Assembly: GCA_029940345.1 (NCBI GenBank)
Contig: JAOZRC010000147.1
Coordinates: 1-9,940, forward strand
Direction: 5' to 3'
Source: Desulfobacterales bacterium
GTDB taxonomy: Bacteria; Desulfobacterota; Desulfobacteria; Desulfobacterales; JAUCGF01
Length of the DNA stretch: 9,940 bases
The notes below the pieces were generated by a model that had not been told where the DNA came from, ran no database searches, and was given only the letters and a program-made list of their open reading frames with translations. Of this stretch, positions 1 to 6,563 are shown one piece after another. The stretch's first letter is position 1; every line of letters begins with the position of its first letter. Made by a program: the position numbers and the translations under genes.

Positions 1-72
1 ACGAAACCTGACTAATTCAGGCTGATGTCAGGTTTCGTTCCTCAACCCAACCTACAACTGTCCAGCCTTATG
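1..72. repeat. Right part of a palindromic MITE/REP-like element, cut by the window edge
   Basis: Positions 1-55 are identical to 2176-2230, and similarity continues to about 72/2247 with three mismatches. The visible part forms a perfect 12-bp stem (1-12 with 27-38) around a 14-nt loop. By comparison with the complete copy, the stem would extend to 25 bp if the sequence left of the edge were present. It lies 17 bp beyond the stop of the penicillin-binding protein gene, so the hairpin may also shape the 3' end of that transcript, although no U-run follows. No transposase is encoded in it, so a non-autonomous element is an inference. Confidence 0.8.
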
Positions 73-88
73 CGTGTATCCCTGATTT

Positions 89-2077
89 TCAGTACGAAGA
101 TTGAGGCATCGCGCCCTTTACAAACAGCGCATCAACAGCATCAGCGGCCTCCTCCTCCTCGACCGGTTTGCCGGTAACGATATCCATGCGTACGCTGACC
201 ACCTCATCCGGCTGGTCAAAATGTTGGTAGGGTTTGCCATCCAGCGCCGCCTGCATAAACTGAATCCAGATTGGCAGGGCCGCTTTGGAACCGGTTTCCC
301 GTTTTCCCAAGGTGGTGTGGTCATCCAGACCCACCCATACACCGGTTGCCAGGGATGGCGAAAACCCCACAAAAAGGGCGTCTCTATATTTGTTGGTGGT
401 TCCGGTTTTGCCGCCCAGGGGCCGCTGTATCACACGAGCCTTGCGACCCGTACCTTCCCGGATAACGGCGGCCAACATATCCGTCATCACCGTAGCTGCG
501 GCCCGGGACATCACCGCTTTTTTTTCCGGTTTGACCCGCCAAATCCGCCGGTTGTTGCGATCATATACATCGGTTACGCCAAAGGGCCGGATATGCTGTC
601 CCTGATTTGCGAACACTGTGTAAGCGGCCGTCAAATCAATCAGGCTGACTTCGGAAGCGCCTAACGCCAAAGAGAGATAGGGATGCAATTGCGAACGAAT
701 GCCCAATTTATGTGCGAATTGCGCCACGGATGAAACGCCTAACATTTCTGCCAAATGCACAGCCGGTATGTTTTGGGATACACTTAACGCCTGACGAAGC
801 GTGATTGAACCTTTAAACGTACCTGAAAAATTCCGGGGCCGCCATTTTTTTCGTTTGCCTTCTATTTTATAAGCAACCGGCGCATCTGTCAACAAGCTGT
901 TTTGGGCAAAACCACGTTCAATGGCAAGGGCGTAAACAAGCGGTTTAAAGGCCGAACCGGGTTGTCTCTCTGCCATTGTCGCCCGATTAAAAACGCTCTG
1001 TTTGAAATTCCGTCCGCCGATCATCGCCCTGATTCCACCCGTTTTAACATCTATGGCAATGAGCGCCGCTTGCGGGGACGGTGCTTGAATGCCCTGATAA
1101 CGTCTCCTGATTTCAAGTGCCTCAATCCCTTGGGAAACCGCTTGGGCGGCGGCTTTTTGCTCCTCATACACCAGCGTTGTTGTTACGGTCAAACCACCCT
1201 TGTAGAGCAGTTCAGCGCCAATTTTCTTTTCAAGCAACTGCTTGATATGCGCTATAAAATAGGGTGCCAGATCAGATGGTCGCACAGGAGCGTTTAATTT
1301 CAACGGCAGTTTCACGGTTTCATCATACAACGATGAAGTGATAATTCCCTTAGCAAGCATACGCCTTAAAACCACGTTGCGCCGTTTGACCGCCAATGAT
1401 TTATTAACGCGCGGCGAATAGCGCGACGGCGCTTGTGGCAATCCCGCCAACAAAGCGCATTCCGATAAGTTTAAAGCACTGACCGGTTTCCCGAAATAGA
1501 GTTGGGCCGCGGCTTCAACCCCGTAAGCGCCACTGCCCAAATATATCTGGTTGAAATAAAGCGTTAAAATCGCGTCTTTAGTATAGCGGCGTTCCAACTG
1601 GAGCGCTAAAAACGCTTCTTTGAGTTTACGTAAAAGGGTTCGACGGGGTGTTAAAAAAAGGGTTTTGGCCAACTGTTGGGTGATGGTGCTGCCGCCTTGA
1701 ACAAACCGGCCGGCGCGAATATCGCTGATAATGGCCCTTCCGATTCCTTTGATATCGATACCGCTGTGGGAGTAGAAGCGCTGGTCTTCAGTGGCAAGCA
1801 ACGCGGCTTTTAAATAGGAAGGAATCGCTTCCAGTTTGACAGGGTCACGTCGTTCGGCAAACAATTCGGCTAAAACAATGCCGTCGGATGAGTAAATTCG
1901 GGTTGTGGCTGAAGGTTGAAAGGATTCGAGCTGGCGGATTTGCGGTAAATCATGGGTGAGCGCAATGATTACGCCTACAAAAACACCGCAAACAGCGCCA
2001 GCCAGCAGCACAAAGATGATCAGAAAAAATGAGCGATGGCGGTGCTGTTTGTTTTGGGATGAGTGATTAAAAGTCAA
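89..2077 (-). CDS. mrcA: Penicillin-binding protein 1A (bifunctional transglycosylase/transpeptidase)
   Basis: Class A PBP of 662 residues that polymerises lipid II into glycan strands and cross-links the stem peptides on the outer face of the cytoplasmic membrane. A basic N-terminus (HRHR, 12-15) is followed by one membrane segment (about 17-40). The GT51 transglycosylase domain spans about 55-240, with the catalytic-Glu motif ATEDQRFY (Glu97), GGSTITQQ (128-135) and RKLKE. The transpeptidase domain (about 335-610) has nucleophile Ser375 in SAFK (Lys378), the SQN motif (434-436) and KTGT (557-560). It is shorter than E. coli PBP1A (about 850 residues), with little room for an extra domain between the catalytic modules. 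The frame is closed by TAA three codons above the start, so the first usable codon is TTG at 2077. There is no clear Shine-Dalgarno, and no in-frame ATG occurs before the membrane segment. It stands alone between two copies of a palindromic repeat and is not obviously linked to the carbon-metabolism genes upstream. Confidence 0.95.
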   Translation of the reverse strand: MTFNHSSQNKQHRHRSFFLIIFVLLAGAVCGVFVGVIIALTHDLPQIRQLESFQPSATTRIYSSDGIVLAELFAERRDPVKLEAIPSYLKAALLATEDQRFYSHSGIDIKGIGRAIISDIRAGRFVQGGSTITQQLAKTLFLTPRRTLLRKLKEAFLALQLERRYTKDAILTLYFNQIYLGSGAYGVEAAAQLYFGKPVSALNLSECALLAGLPQAPSRYSPRVNKSLAVKRRNVVLRRMLAKGIITSSLYDETVKLPLKLNAPVRPSDLAPYFIAHIKQLLEKKIGAELLYKGGLTVTTTLVYEEQKAAAQAVSQGIEALEIRRRYQGIQAPSPQAALIAIDVKTGGIRAMIGGRNFKQSVFNRATMAERQPGSAFKPLVYALAIERGFAQNSLLTDAPVAYKIEGKRKKWRPRNFSGTFKGSITLRQALSVSQNIPAVHLAEMLGVSSVAQFAHKLGIRSQLHPYLSLALGASEVSLIDLTAAYTVFANQGQHIRPFGVTDVYDRNNRRIWRVKPEKKAVMSRAAATVMTDMLAAVIREGTGRKARVIQRPLGGKTGTTNKYRDALFVGFSPSLATGVWVGLDDHTTLGKRETGSKAALPIWIQFMQAALDGKPYQHFDQPDEVVSVRMDIVTGKPVEEEEAADAVDALFVKGAMPQSSY

Positions 2078-2131
2078 ATCATATTAATTACAAATAAAAA
2101 ACAAATTGTAACATACAAATTGGGGCTACCA

Positions 2132-2248
2132 ACATAAGCTGGGAGACTAAATGTAGTCGTATGTTGGGTTGAGGAACGAAACCTGACTAATTCAGGCTGA
2201 TGTCAGGTTTCGTTCCTCAACCCAACCTACGTCTGTCCCGCCTTATGT
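2132..2248. repeat. Complete 117-bp palindromic MITE/REP-like element
   Basis: The core is a perfect 25-bp inverted repeat (2163-2187 with 2202-2226) around a 14-nt loop. Outside it the arms stay imperfectly complementary and end in the inverted 7-mer ACATAAG/CTTATGT (2132-2138 and 2242-2248), which I take as the element's boundaries. Positions 2176-2230 are identical to 1-55, so the second copy lies at the window's left edge on the far side of the penicillin-binding protein gene. It has no coding capacity. Mobilisation by a transposase elsewhere in the genome is an inference. Confidence 0.8.
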
Positions 2249-2275
2249 GGATAGCCCAAATTGGTATTCTTCATT

Positions 2276-2406
2276 TGTCTGAATCAGGATTTATAGAATT
2301 GAATGATTCCAGAATTATTTTTTTGTGCTTTTTAACAGTTGCTCATCTCGTTCCTCTAATTCCCTAATCCTTTAATCCATTAATCTTATAAATCCTAATT
2401 CAGACA
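2276..2406. repeat. 131-bp inverted-repeat element (MITE-like)
   Basis: The 20-bp ends at 2276-2295 and 2387-2406 are inverted copies of each other with a single mismatch. The left end begins TGTCTGAATCAGG. The interior is AT-rich and contains short TTAATCC/CTAATCC-type repeats at 2367-2385. It is distinct in sequence from the neighbouring 2132-2248 element and lies 26 bp beyond the sucC stop. It encodes nothing, and a miniature transposable element is the most likely reading. Confidence 0.65.
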
Positions 2407-2432
2407 GTGTTTGCAATTTATTTTTTTTAAAT

Positions 2433-3602
2433 TCAGGCACTGACAATATCAGCCACTTTCCCAGCGGCATCTTTCAAATCTGTTGCGGTAATCAGATTAA
2501 GTCCCGAATCGGCCAAAATCTGGCGGCCTTTTTCGACATTGGTACCTTCCATGCGCACCACCACCGGCACATTCAGGCCGGTTTTTTTGGCAGCTTCCAC
2601 AACGCCTTGAGCCAGGACATCACATCGCAAAATGCCGCCGAAAATGTTAATCAAGATGCCTTTTACATTTTTATCACTGAGAATGATTTTGAAACCGTTC
2701 TCCACCATTTCCGCTGACGCTCCGCCCCCGACATCCAAAAAATTAGCCGGTTCGGCTCCCGCCATTTTGATAATATCCATCGTTGCCATGGCAAGGCCGG
2801 CCCCATTGACCATATTGCCCACATTGCCGGCACCGCCCAGATTGATGTAATTCAGGTTGTGCTTGGAGGCTTCATACTCCAGCGGATCTTCTTCATCAAT
2901 ATCACGCATCTCAAGGACATCTTTGTGCCGGAAAAGAGCGTTGCTGTCGATATCAATTTTGGCATCCAGCGCCACAACCGTATCTTCGGCAGTGATGATC
3001 AACGGGTTGATCTCCAATAAGGAACAGTCGTATTGGACAAACAATTGATACAGCGACGGAAGCATTTTCATAAACGGTTTCATCACCGCCGGGGCAAGTT
3101 TGAGACCAAAAGCGACTTCGCGGCAATGATAGCCCTGGATACCGGTCAACGGGTCAATATACACTTTGATGATCTTTTCAGGTGTTTCGTCCGCCACTTT
3201 CTCAATATCCATGCCGCCAGCTTCACTGGCCATGATCACAATCTTGGCGGTGGCCCGATCCGGGAGCACGCTTAAATACAACTCTTTGGCAATATTAAGC
3301 CCCTGTTCCACCAGGACCTTACGAACGGTCATGCCTTGGGGGCCGGTTTGGTGCGTCACCAGGTTCATCCCCAGGATTTCACCAGCCATGGCGGCCAGTT
3401 CCGCTTCCGATTTAGCCAGTTTAACGCCGCCGCCTTTGCCGCGGCCGCCGGCATGAATCTGGGCTTTGACGACGACCGGATAACCGCCCAAGGCAGCAGC
3501 AGTTTTTTGGGCTTCTTCGACATTGAAAGCAACCTGCCCTTCAGGTGTGGGCACATTGTACTTTCGAAATAATGTTTTCGCTTGATATTCGTGGATTTTC
3601 AT
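2433..3602 (-). CDS. sucC: Succinyl-CoA synthetase beta subunit (SucC)
   Basis: This is the 389-residue beta subunit of succinate-CoA ligase, which interconverts succinyl-CoA + NDP + Pi with succinate + CoA + NTP in the cytoplasm. The length matches E. coli SucC (388). The N-terminal ATP-grasp domain begins MKIHEYQAK, with the nucleotide-binding loop [13 protein letters not shown] (52-64) and the magnesium-site segment EINPL (197-201). The C-terminal ligase-CoA domain shows [11 protein letters not shown] (266-276), DVGGGAS (290-296) and GGILRCD (322-328). The ATG at 3602 is preceded by GGAGG with a 9-nt spacer. It lies 56 bp downstream of the Uma2-like gene on the same strand, so the two may share a transcript. 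The usual partner sucD does not follow; palindromic repeats do. The nearby methylmalonyl-CoA carboxyltransferase genes suggest a role at the succinyl-CoA end of the propionate pathway. Nucleotide specificity (ADP or GDP) cannot be read with certainty. Confidence 0.97.
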   Translation of the reverse strand: MKIHEYQAKTLFRKYNVPTPEGQVAFNVEEAQKTAAALGGYPVVVKAQIHAGGRGKGGGVKLAKSEAELAAMAGEILGMNLVTHQTGPQGMTVRKVLVEQGLNIAKELYLSVLPDRATAKIVIMASEAGGMDIEKVADETPEKIIKVYIDPLTGIQGYHCREVAFGLKLAPAVMKPFMKMLPSLYQLFVQYDCSLLEINPLIITAEDTVVALDAKIDIDSNALFRHKDVLEMRDIDEEDPLEYEASKHNLNYINLGGAGNVGNMVNGAGLAMATMDIIKMAGAEPANFLDVGGGASAEMVENGFKIILSDKNVKGILINIFGGILRCDVLAQGVVEAAKKTGLNVPVVVRMEGTNVEKGRQILADSGLNLITATDLKDAAGKVADIVSA

Positions 3603-3658
3603 GGGTGAGCGCCTCCATAAAATTGTATATTTTTATTCATTTCATCCTTATTCCCTGC

Positions 3659-4075
3659 TTATTCAAAAATGTCTTGGAGTGATATGTCAACACTTATGGT
3701 CGAGTCCGTAAAATGCCCTGTTGAATATGAAACAGGATGGTGTATATCATGAAAAAGTACGATTGTTTTTGTCGGTGGAATCACCAACCAGCATGACGGT
3801 ACTCCGGCTTTAAAATAAATTTCAAATTTATCAGTGATTTCATTCACCGCCTGTGTAGCGGACAGAATTTCAACAATTAATATGGGCGGCTCTTCCGCCT
3901 TGATTTTATCATGGAGAAAATCAATCCGCTGTTTTTCATATAGGGCAATATCAGGGATGTAATCTGTTCCTCCGATATCCAAAGTCATTTCAATATGGAT
4001 ATTATATTTTTCGTCCCGGTCAACCGCTTTGGCGATTCGATATGCAAGATATGAATGATTATACGACGGGGACAT
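3659..4075 (-). CDS. Uma2 family (DUF820) restriction endonuclease-like protein
   Basis: This 138-residue protein has the Uma2/DUF820 signature, a PD-(D/E)XK-type nuclease fold. A conserved YIPDIALY block supplies the first acidic residue. An ILIVEILSATQ strand carries the second, with a Lys in KFEIYFKAGVPSCWLVIPP, the hallmark family segment. The family is abundant in cyanobacteria and in many environmental bacteria, usually as scattered singletons, and its biological role is not established. I chose ATG at 4075 because GAGGA (4084-4088) sits 8 nt upstream. An in-frame TTG at 4090 overlaps that Shine-Dalgarno and is unlikely to be used. At about 139 residues it is shorter than many members (about 180-200), the missing part being the N-terminal strands, so it may be a degenerate or minimal copy. 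A possible -10 (GATAAT, 4099-4104) lies just upstream, but its best -35 (TTGCAA, 4124-4129) has a poor 19-nt spacing. Confidence 0.85.
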   Translation of the reverse strand: MSPSYNHSYLAYRIAKAVDRDEKYNIHIEMTLDIGGTDYIPDIALYEKQRIDFLHDKIKAEEPPILIVEILSATQAVNEITDKFEIYFKAGVPSCWLVIPPTKTIVLFHDIHHPVSYSTGHFTDSTISVDISLQDIFE

Positions 4076-4083
4076 TTTATGAT

Positions 4084-4088
4084 TCCTC
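4084..4088 (-). promoter_or_regulatory. Shine-Dalgarno that sets the Uma2-like gene start
   Basis: GAGGA on the minus strand lies 8 nt before ATG at 4075. The in-frame TTG at 4090-4088 overlaps it, which argues for the ATG start. Confidence 0.7.
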
Positions 4089-4110
4089 AATGATTCAGAT
4101 TATCCAGGAG

Positions 4111-4173
4111 TTATAAAAGCCCGTTGCAAGGCCCTGCCTGTTGCTGTGACAGGAGTCAGGCCTCGTAACGAGC
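4111..4173 (-). terminator. Probable rho-independent terminator of the carboxyltransferase operon
   Basis: In the minus-strand transcript, a 15-bp stem with one mismatch and two G-U pairs (4159-4173 with 4119-4133) encloses a second short stem (CCTGT/ACAGG, 4137-4141 with 4149-4153). It is followed at once by TTTTATAA (4118-4111). It starts 24 bp after the oadA-like stop codon. The U-run is short, so some read-through into the Uma2-like gene and sucC is possible. Confidence 0.65.
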
Positions 4174-4196
4174 GGTTAGAGCAACTATACGCACAG

Positions 4197-6206
4197 TTAC
4201 CCGATAACGCAAAGCACATCACCTTTGCCAACTGAATCGCCACTTTCATACTTAATCCCTTTGACAACACCGGCACACGGCGCGGCCAAGGCGTTTTCCA
4301 TTTTCATGGCTTCCAGGATAAGGACGGTTTCACCTTCACTTACGCTGTCACCCTCTTTTTTATCGTAAGAGACAATCATACCGGGCATGGGTGCCAGCAT
4401 GGGCGTTCCTTCCACAGCGGCAGGCGCGGGTACGGGTTCCGCCGGAGCGGCTGCAGGAGCCGGTTTGGCGGCAGGTGCAGCCGCCGGTGCGGGCGCAGCC
4501 GGTGCGGGCGCAGCCGCCTGGGGAGTGGCTGTCGCAGCAGGCGCAGCGTAGGTAACCATCGGCGCACCGCCCGGCTCATCAACTTCCACTTCATAGTACT
4601 CGTCATCCACAAATACGTTGAACTTGCGTGCGGCTTCGCCTTTTGCCGGCGTGTCTTTAGATGGCTTTTCAATCAATTCACCGGCTCTGGCTTTGGCAAT
4701 CAATTCCAGCTCGGCCTTGGCCTGTTCCAGTGATTTGGGTTTTACTTCTTCAGGCACATCTTCCTTGCCGTATTTCCATTTCAGGAAACGTTTGCCAGTA
4801 ACGGGATAGATCGCATAGAGAATCTCATCATCCAGGTCAACAGCGAGCCCTTTAATCTCTTCCTGCGCCTTGGCCAGTTCAGGTTCTAACACCTCCGCCG
4901 GACGGCAGGTGATCGGCTCTTCACCACGTTTATAGCCCTTGAGGGCTTTTTTCTGAACTTCGGCATCAATCGGAACCGCGGTCTTACCATACAGGCCGTA
5001 GCAGAGGTCTTTCACCTGCCCGGTAATCATTTTATAACGCTCTTTGTCATCATCAAACAATACGTTATTCACTGTCTGGATTCCCACAATCTGGCTGGTG
5101 GGCGTTACCAACGGAATTTGCCCCAGGTCTTTGCGCACCCTGGGAAGTTCGGCATAAACCTCATCAATTTTATCTAAAGCATCCATTTCGCGCAACTGGT
5201 TCACGAGATTGGAAAGCATACCACCTGGCGTTTGATGCAGGAGTACATTGATATCAATGATCGACATCTTGGTGTCATTCAACAGATGGCGATATTTGGG
5301 CAGAATTTGTTTTTCGAAGATTTCATTGATCTCCGCCAAATGATGGATGTCAAAGCCGGTGTCCCGATCCGTTCCCAGCAGGGTCATCACCAACGGTTCA
5401 ATAGCCGGGTGGGACGTGCGATACGCATACGGGGACATGCATGTGTCAATAATGTCGACGCCAGCTTCAATCGCCTTGAGGTGGGTCATGGAAGACATGC
5501 CGGATGTAAAATGGCTGTGCAGATGAATGGGCGCTTTCACGTTTTCTTTCAACGCTTTGACAATCGCATACGCATCATACGGCGCCAGCAAGCCGGCCAT
5601 ATCTTTGATGCATATCGTATCAGCGCCCATGGCTTCCAAATCTTTGGCTTTCTTTATAAAGTAATCAATATTGTAAACATCGCCGCCCATACGCGGTTCT
5701 GTCATGGTGTAACAGATACATCCCTGGAAATGCATGCCGGCCGCTTTGATCGCCGGTACGACGGTTTCAAAATTGCGGTAGTCATTCAAAGCGTCAAACG
5801 TACGGAAAACGTCCATTCCATTGGCGGCTGCTCTTTCCACAAATGCTTTGGCCAGGTCATCGGCGTAATTACGGTAGCCAACCAGGTTTTGGGCGCGCAG
5901 CAGCATTGAAAACGGTGTCTTTTTAATGTACCGTTTCAAGGTGCGGATACGTTCCCACGGGTCTTCATTCAAAAAACGGTGCATGGTGTCAAAAGTGGCT
6001 CCGCCCCATGTTTCAATGGCCCAGAAACCGACTTCGTCCATCATCTCGGCAACAGGGATCATATCTTCGGTGCGCCCACGCGTGGCAAACAAAGACTGGT
6101 GTCCGTCGCGCAATGATAAATCTTCGATTTTAACCGGATTGGCCGCTTTCGGGCGATCCTTGTCATAATTCATGTCCGTCATATTAACGGCATTGTGATC
6201 ACTCAT
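4197..6206 (-). CDS. oadA: Biotin-dependent carboxyltransferase: oxaloacetate decarboxylase alpha / pyruvate carboxylase B (5S + biotinyl domain)
   Basis: A 669-residue cytoplasmic protein that moves CO2 between biotin and pyruvate/oxaloacetate. The N-terminal HMGL-like TIM barrel (about 25-300) carries the metal-site elements LSLRDGHQS (Asp34), IKDMAG (Lys201, the residue carbamylated in relatives) and HLHSH (228-232). The conserved PYC/OADA domain follows (about 300-500), then a Pro/Ala-rich flexible linker (about 550-600). The C-terminal biotinyl domain (600-669) has EAMKMEN with biotin attachment at Lys635. The domain order matches OadA and PycB, and equals the 5S plus 1.3S parts of propionibacterial transcarboxylase fused. 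Two ATGs compete: at 6212 the AAGGAG is only 2 nt away, whereas at 6206 the spacer is 8 nt, so I prefer 6206. Upstream on the same strand are the small subunit and the 12S-type carboxyltransferase. No biotin carboxylase or membrane beta subunit is present in the window, so transcarboxylase is the best contextual guess, with pyruvate carboxylase B or a decarboxylase alpha chain as alternatives. Confidence 0.93.
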   Translation of the reverse strand: MSDHNAVNMTDMNYDKDRPKAANPVKIEDLSLRDGHQSLFATRGRTEDMIPVAEMMDEVGFWAIETWGGATFDTMHRFLNEDPWERIRTLKRYIKKTPFSMLLRAQNLVGYRNYADDLAKAFVERAAANGMDVFRTFDALNDYRNFETVVPAIKAAGMHFQGCICYTMTEPRMGGDVYNIDYFIKKAKDLEAMGADTICIKDMAGLLAPYDAYAIVKALKENVKAPIHLHSHFTSGMSSMTHLKAIEAGVDIIDTCMSPYAYRTSHPAIEPLVMTLLGTDRDTGFDIHHLAEINEIFEKQILPKYRHLLNDTKMSIIDINVLLHQTPGGMLSNLVNQLREMDALDKIDEVYAELPRVRKDLGQIPLVTPTSQIVGIQTVNNVLFDDDKERYKMITGQVKDLCYGLYGKTAVPIDAEVQKKALKGYKRGEEPITCRPAEVLEPELAKAQEEIKGLAVDLDDEILYAIYPVTGKRFLKWKYGKEDVPEEVKPKSLEQAKAELELIAKARAGELIEKPSKDTPAKGEAARKFNVFVDDEYYEVEVDEPGGAPMVTYAAPAATATPQAAAPAPAAPAPAAAPAAKPAPAAAPAEPVPAPAAVEGTPMLAPMPGMIVSYDKKEGDSVSEGETVLILEAMKMENALAAPCAGVVKGIKYESGDSVGKGDVLCVIG
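4483..4512 (-). repeat. Perfect 15-bp tandem duplication in the biotin-arm linker
   Basis: Two identical 15-bp units (4483-4497 and 4498-4512) lie inside the oadA-like gene. Each encodes five residues of the Ala/Pro linker before the biotinyl domain. In-frame slippage here would change linker length without disturbing the folded domains. Confidence 0.85.
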
Positions 6207-6214
6207 CGTCATAT

Positions 6215-6220
6215 CTCCTT
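6215..6220 (-). promoter_or_regulatory. Shine-Dalgarno deciding the oadA-like start
   Basis: AAGGAG on the minus strand. It is 8 nt from ATG at 6206 and only 2 nt from ATG at 6212. The longer spacing is normal, so translation more likely begins at 6206. Confidence 0.7.
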
Positions 6221-6275
6221 AAAATATAATTGTGTAAACAGACGCCCATATTTTCTTACAGCCGATGCGCCCATA

Positions 6276-6303
6276 AATTCGTGATAATTCGTGATAATTC
6301 GTG
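6276..6303. repeat. 10-bp tandem repeat, 2.8 copies
   Basis: The unit AATTCGTGAT occurs twice perfectly and then as a partial third copy, in the 109-bp gap between the small-subunit gene and the oadA-like gene. This gap is the largest inside the operon. No function is evident, and replication slippage is a sufficient explanation. Confidence 0.8.
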
Positions 6304-6315
6304 GTTTCATCTTAA

Positions 6316-6525
6316 CTAGGCCCGCAAGCCGTGAAAAGCTTTCATCTGCATCAGACAGCCCATCTGCATCTGATTTTGCCGGCCGCTGACGCCCCATAAA
6401 TTCATCGCAATCGGAGCCGGTTTTTCTTCAACAGGAATTGCGGCCATCGCGGCGGCCTCTTCCTGGGTTTTAATATAATAGGTAACGGCGGCCATTGCAG
6501 CGGCCATCTTTTTATCGTTTTGCAT
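6316..6525 (-). CDS. Small subunit of the biotin-dependent carboxyltransferase complex (MmdE/OadG C-terminus-like), tentative
   Basis: This 69-residue protein has three parts. An Ala/Met-rich N-terminal helix (1-29, with AAAMAAVTYYI and EEAAAMAAI) is followed by a short acidic/Pro linker (EEKPAP, 33-38). The C-terminal block has LWGVSGRQNQMQM and LMQMKAFHG (43-66). A Trp-Gly-x-x-Gly-Arg-x-x-x-Met ending after a Pro-containing linker resembles the C-terminal tails of small subunits of methylmalonyl-CoA or oxaloacetate decarboxylases (MmdD/MmdE, OadG), which hold the alpha carboxyltransferase in the complex. Here there is no membrane segment, so a soluble assembly factor is inferred. Placement between the 12S-type and 5S-type genes, on the same strand with a strong GGGAGG Shine-Dalgarno 5 nt before the ATG, shows it is a real gene. 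The substrate complex is not certain, and the family assignment rests on recalled motif similarity. Confidence 0.7.
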   Translation of the reverse strand: MQNDKKMAAAMAAVTYYIKTQEEAAAMAAIPVEEKPAPIAMNLWGVSGRQNQMQMGCLMQMKAFHGLRA

Positions 6526-6540
6526 TTATACCTCCCTTAT

Positions 6541-6562
6541 CCAAAGTGCGAACCAACTTTGG
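6541..6562 (-). other. Small intercistronic hairpin
   Basis: A perfect 7-bp inverted repeat (CCAAAGT, 6541-6547, with ACTTTGG, 6556-6562) around an 8-nt loop fills the gap between the mmdA-like stop codon and the small-subunit Shine-Dalgarno. There is no U-run, so it is not a terminator. It could affect processing or translation of the next gene, but that is speculative. Confidence 0.5.
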
Positions 6563-6563
6563 T

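Larger units (their letters stand above)
2078..2432. other. Gene-free interval filled with palindromic repeats
   Basis: This 355-bp stretch between sucC and the penicillin-binding protein gene contains no convincing gene. Most of it is two adjacent inverted-repeat elements (2132-2248 and 2276-2406). The AT-rich piece at 2078-2131 must hold the promoter and leader of the penicillin-binding protein gene, but I see no strong -35/-10 pair there. There is no sucD directly after sucC, nor any recognisable remnant of one. Confidence 0.7.

Noticed and set aside
5232..5909. Long open frame on the plus strand opposite the oadA-like gene
   Set aside because: It lies entirely within a clearly conserved gene on the other strand, has no recognisable motif and reflects that gene's codon bias.
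6209..6397. Short minus-strand open frame overlapping the end of the small-subunit gene
   Set aside because: It starts inside the small-subunit gene in another frame, runs through the tandem-repeat gap and has no protein-like features or clear Shine-Dalgarno.
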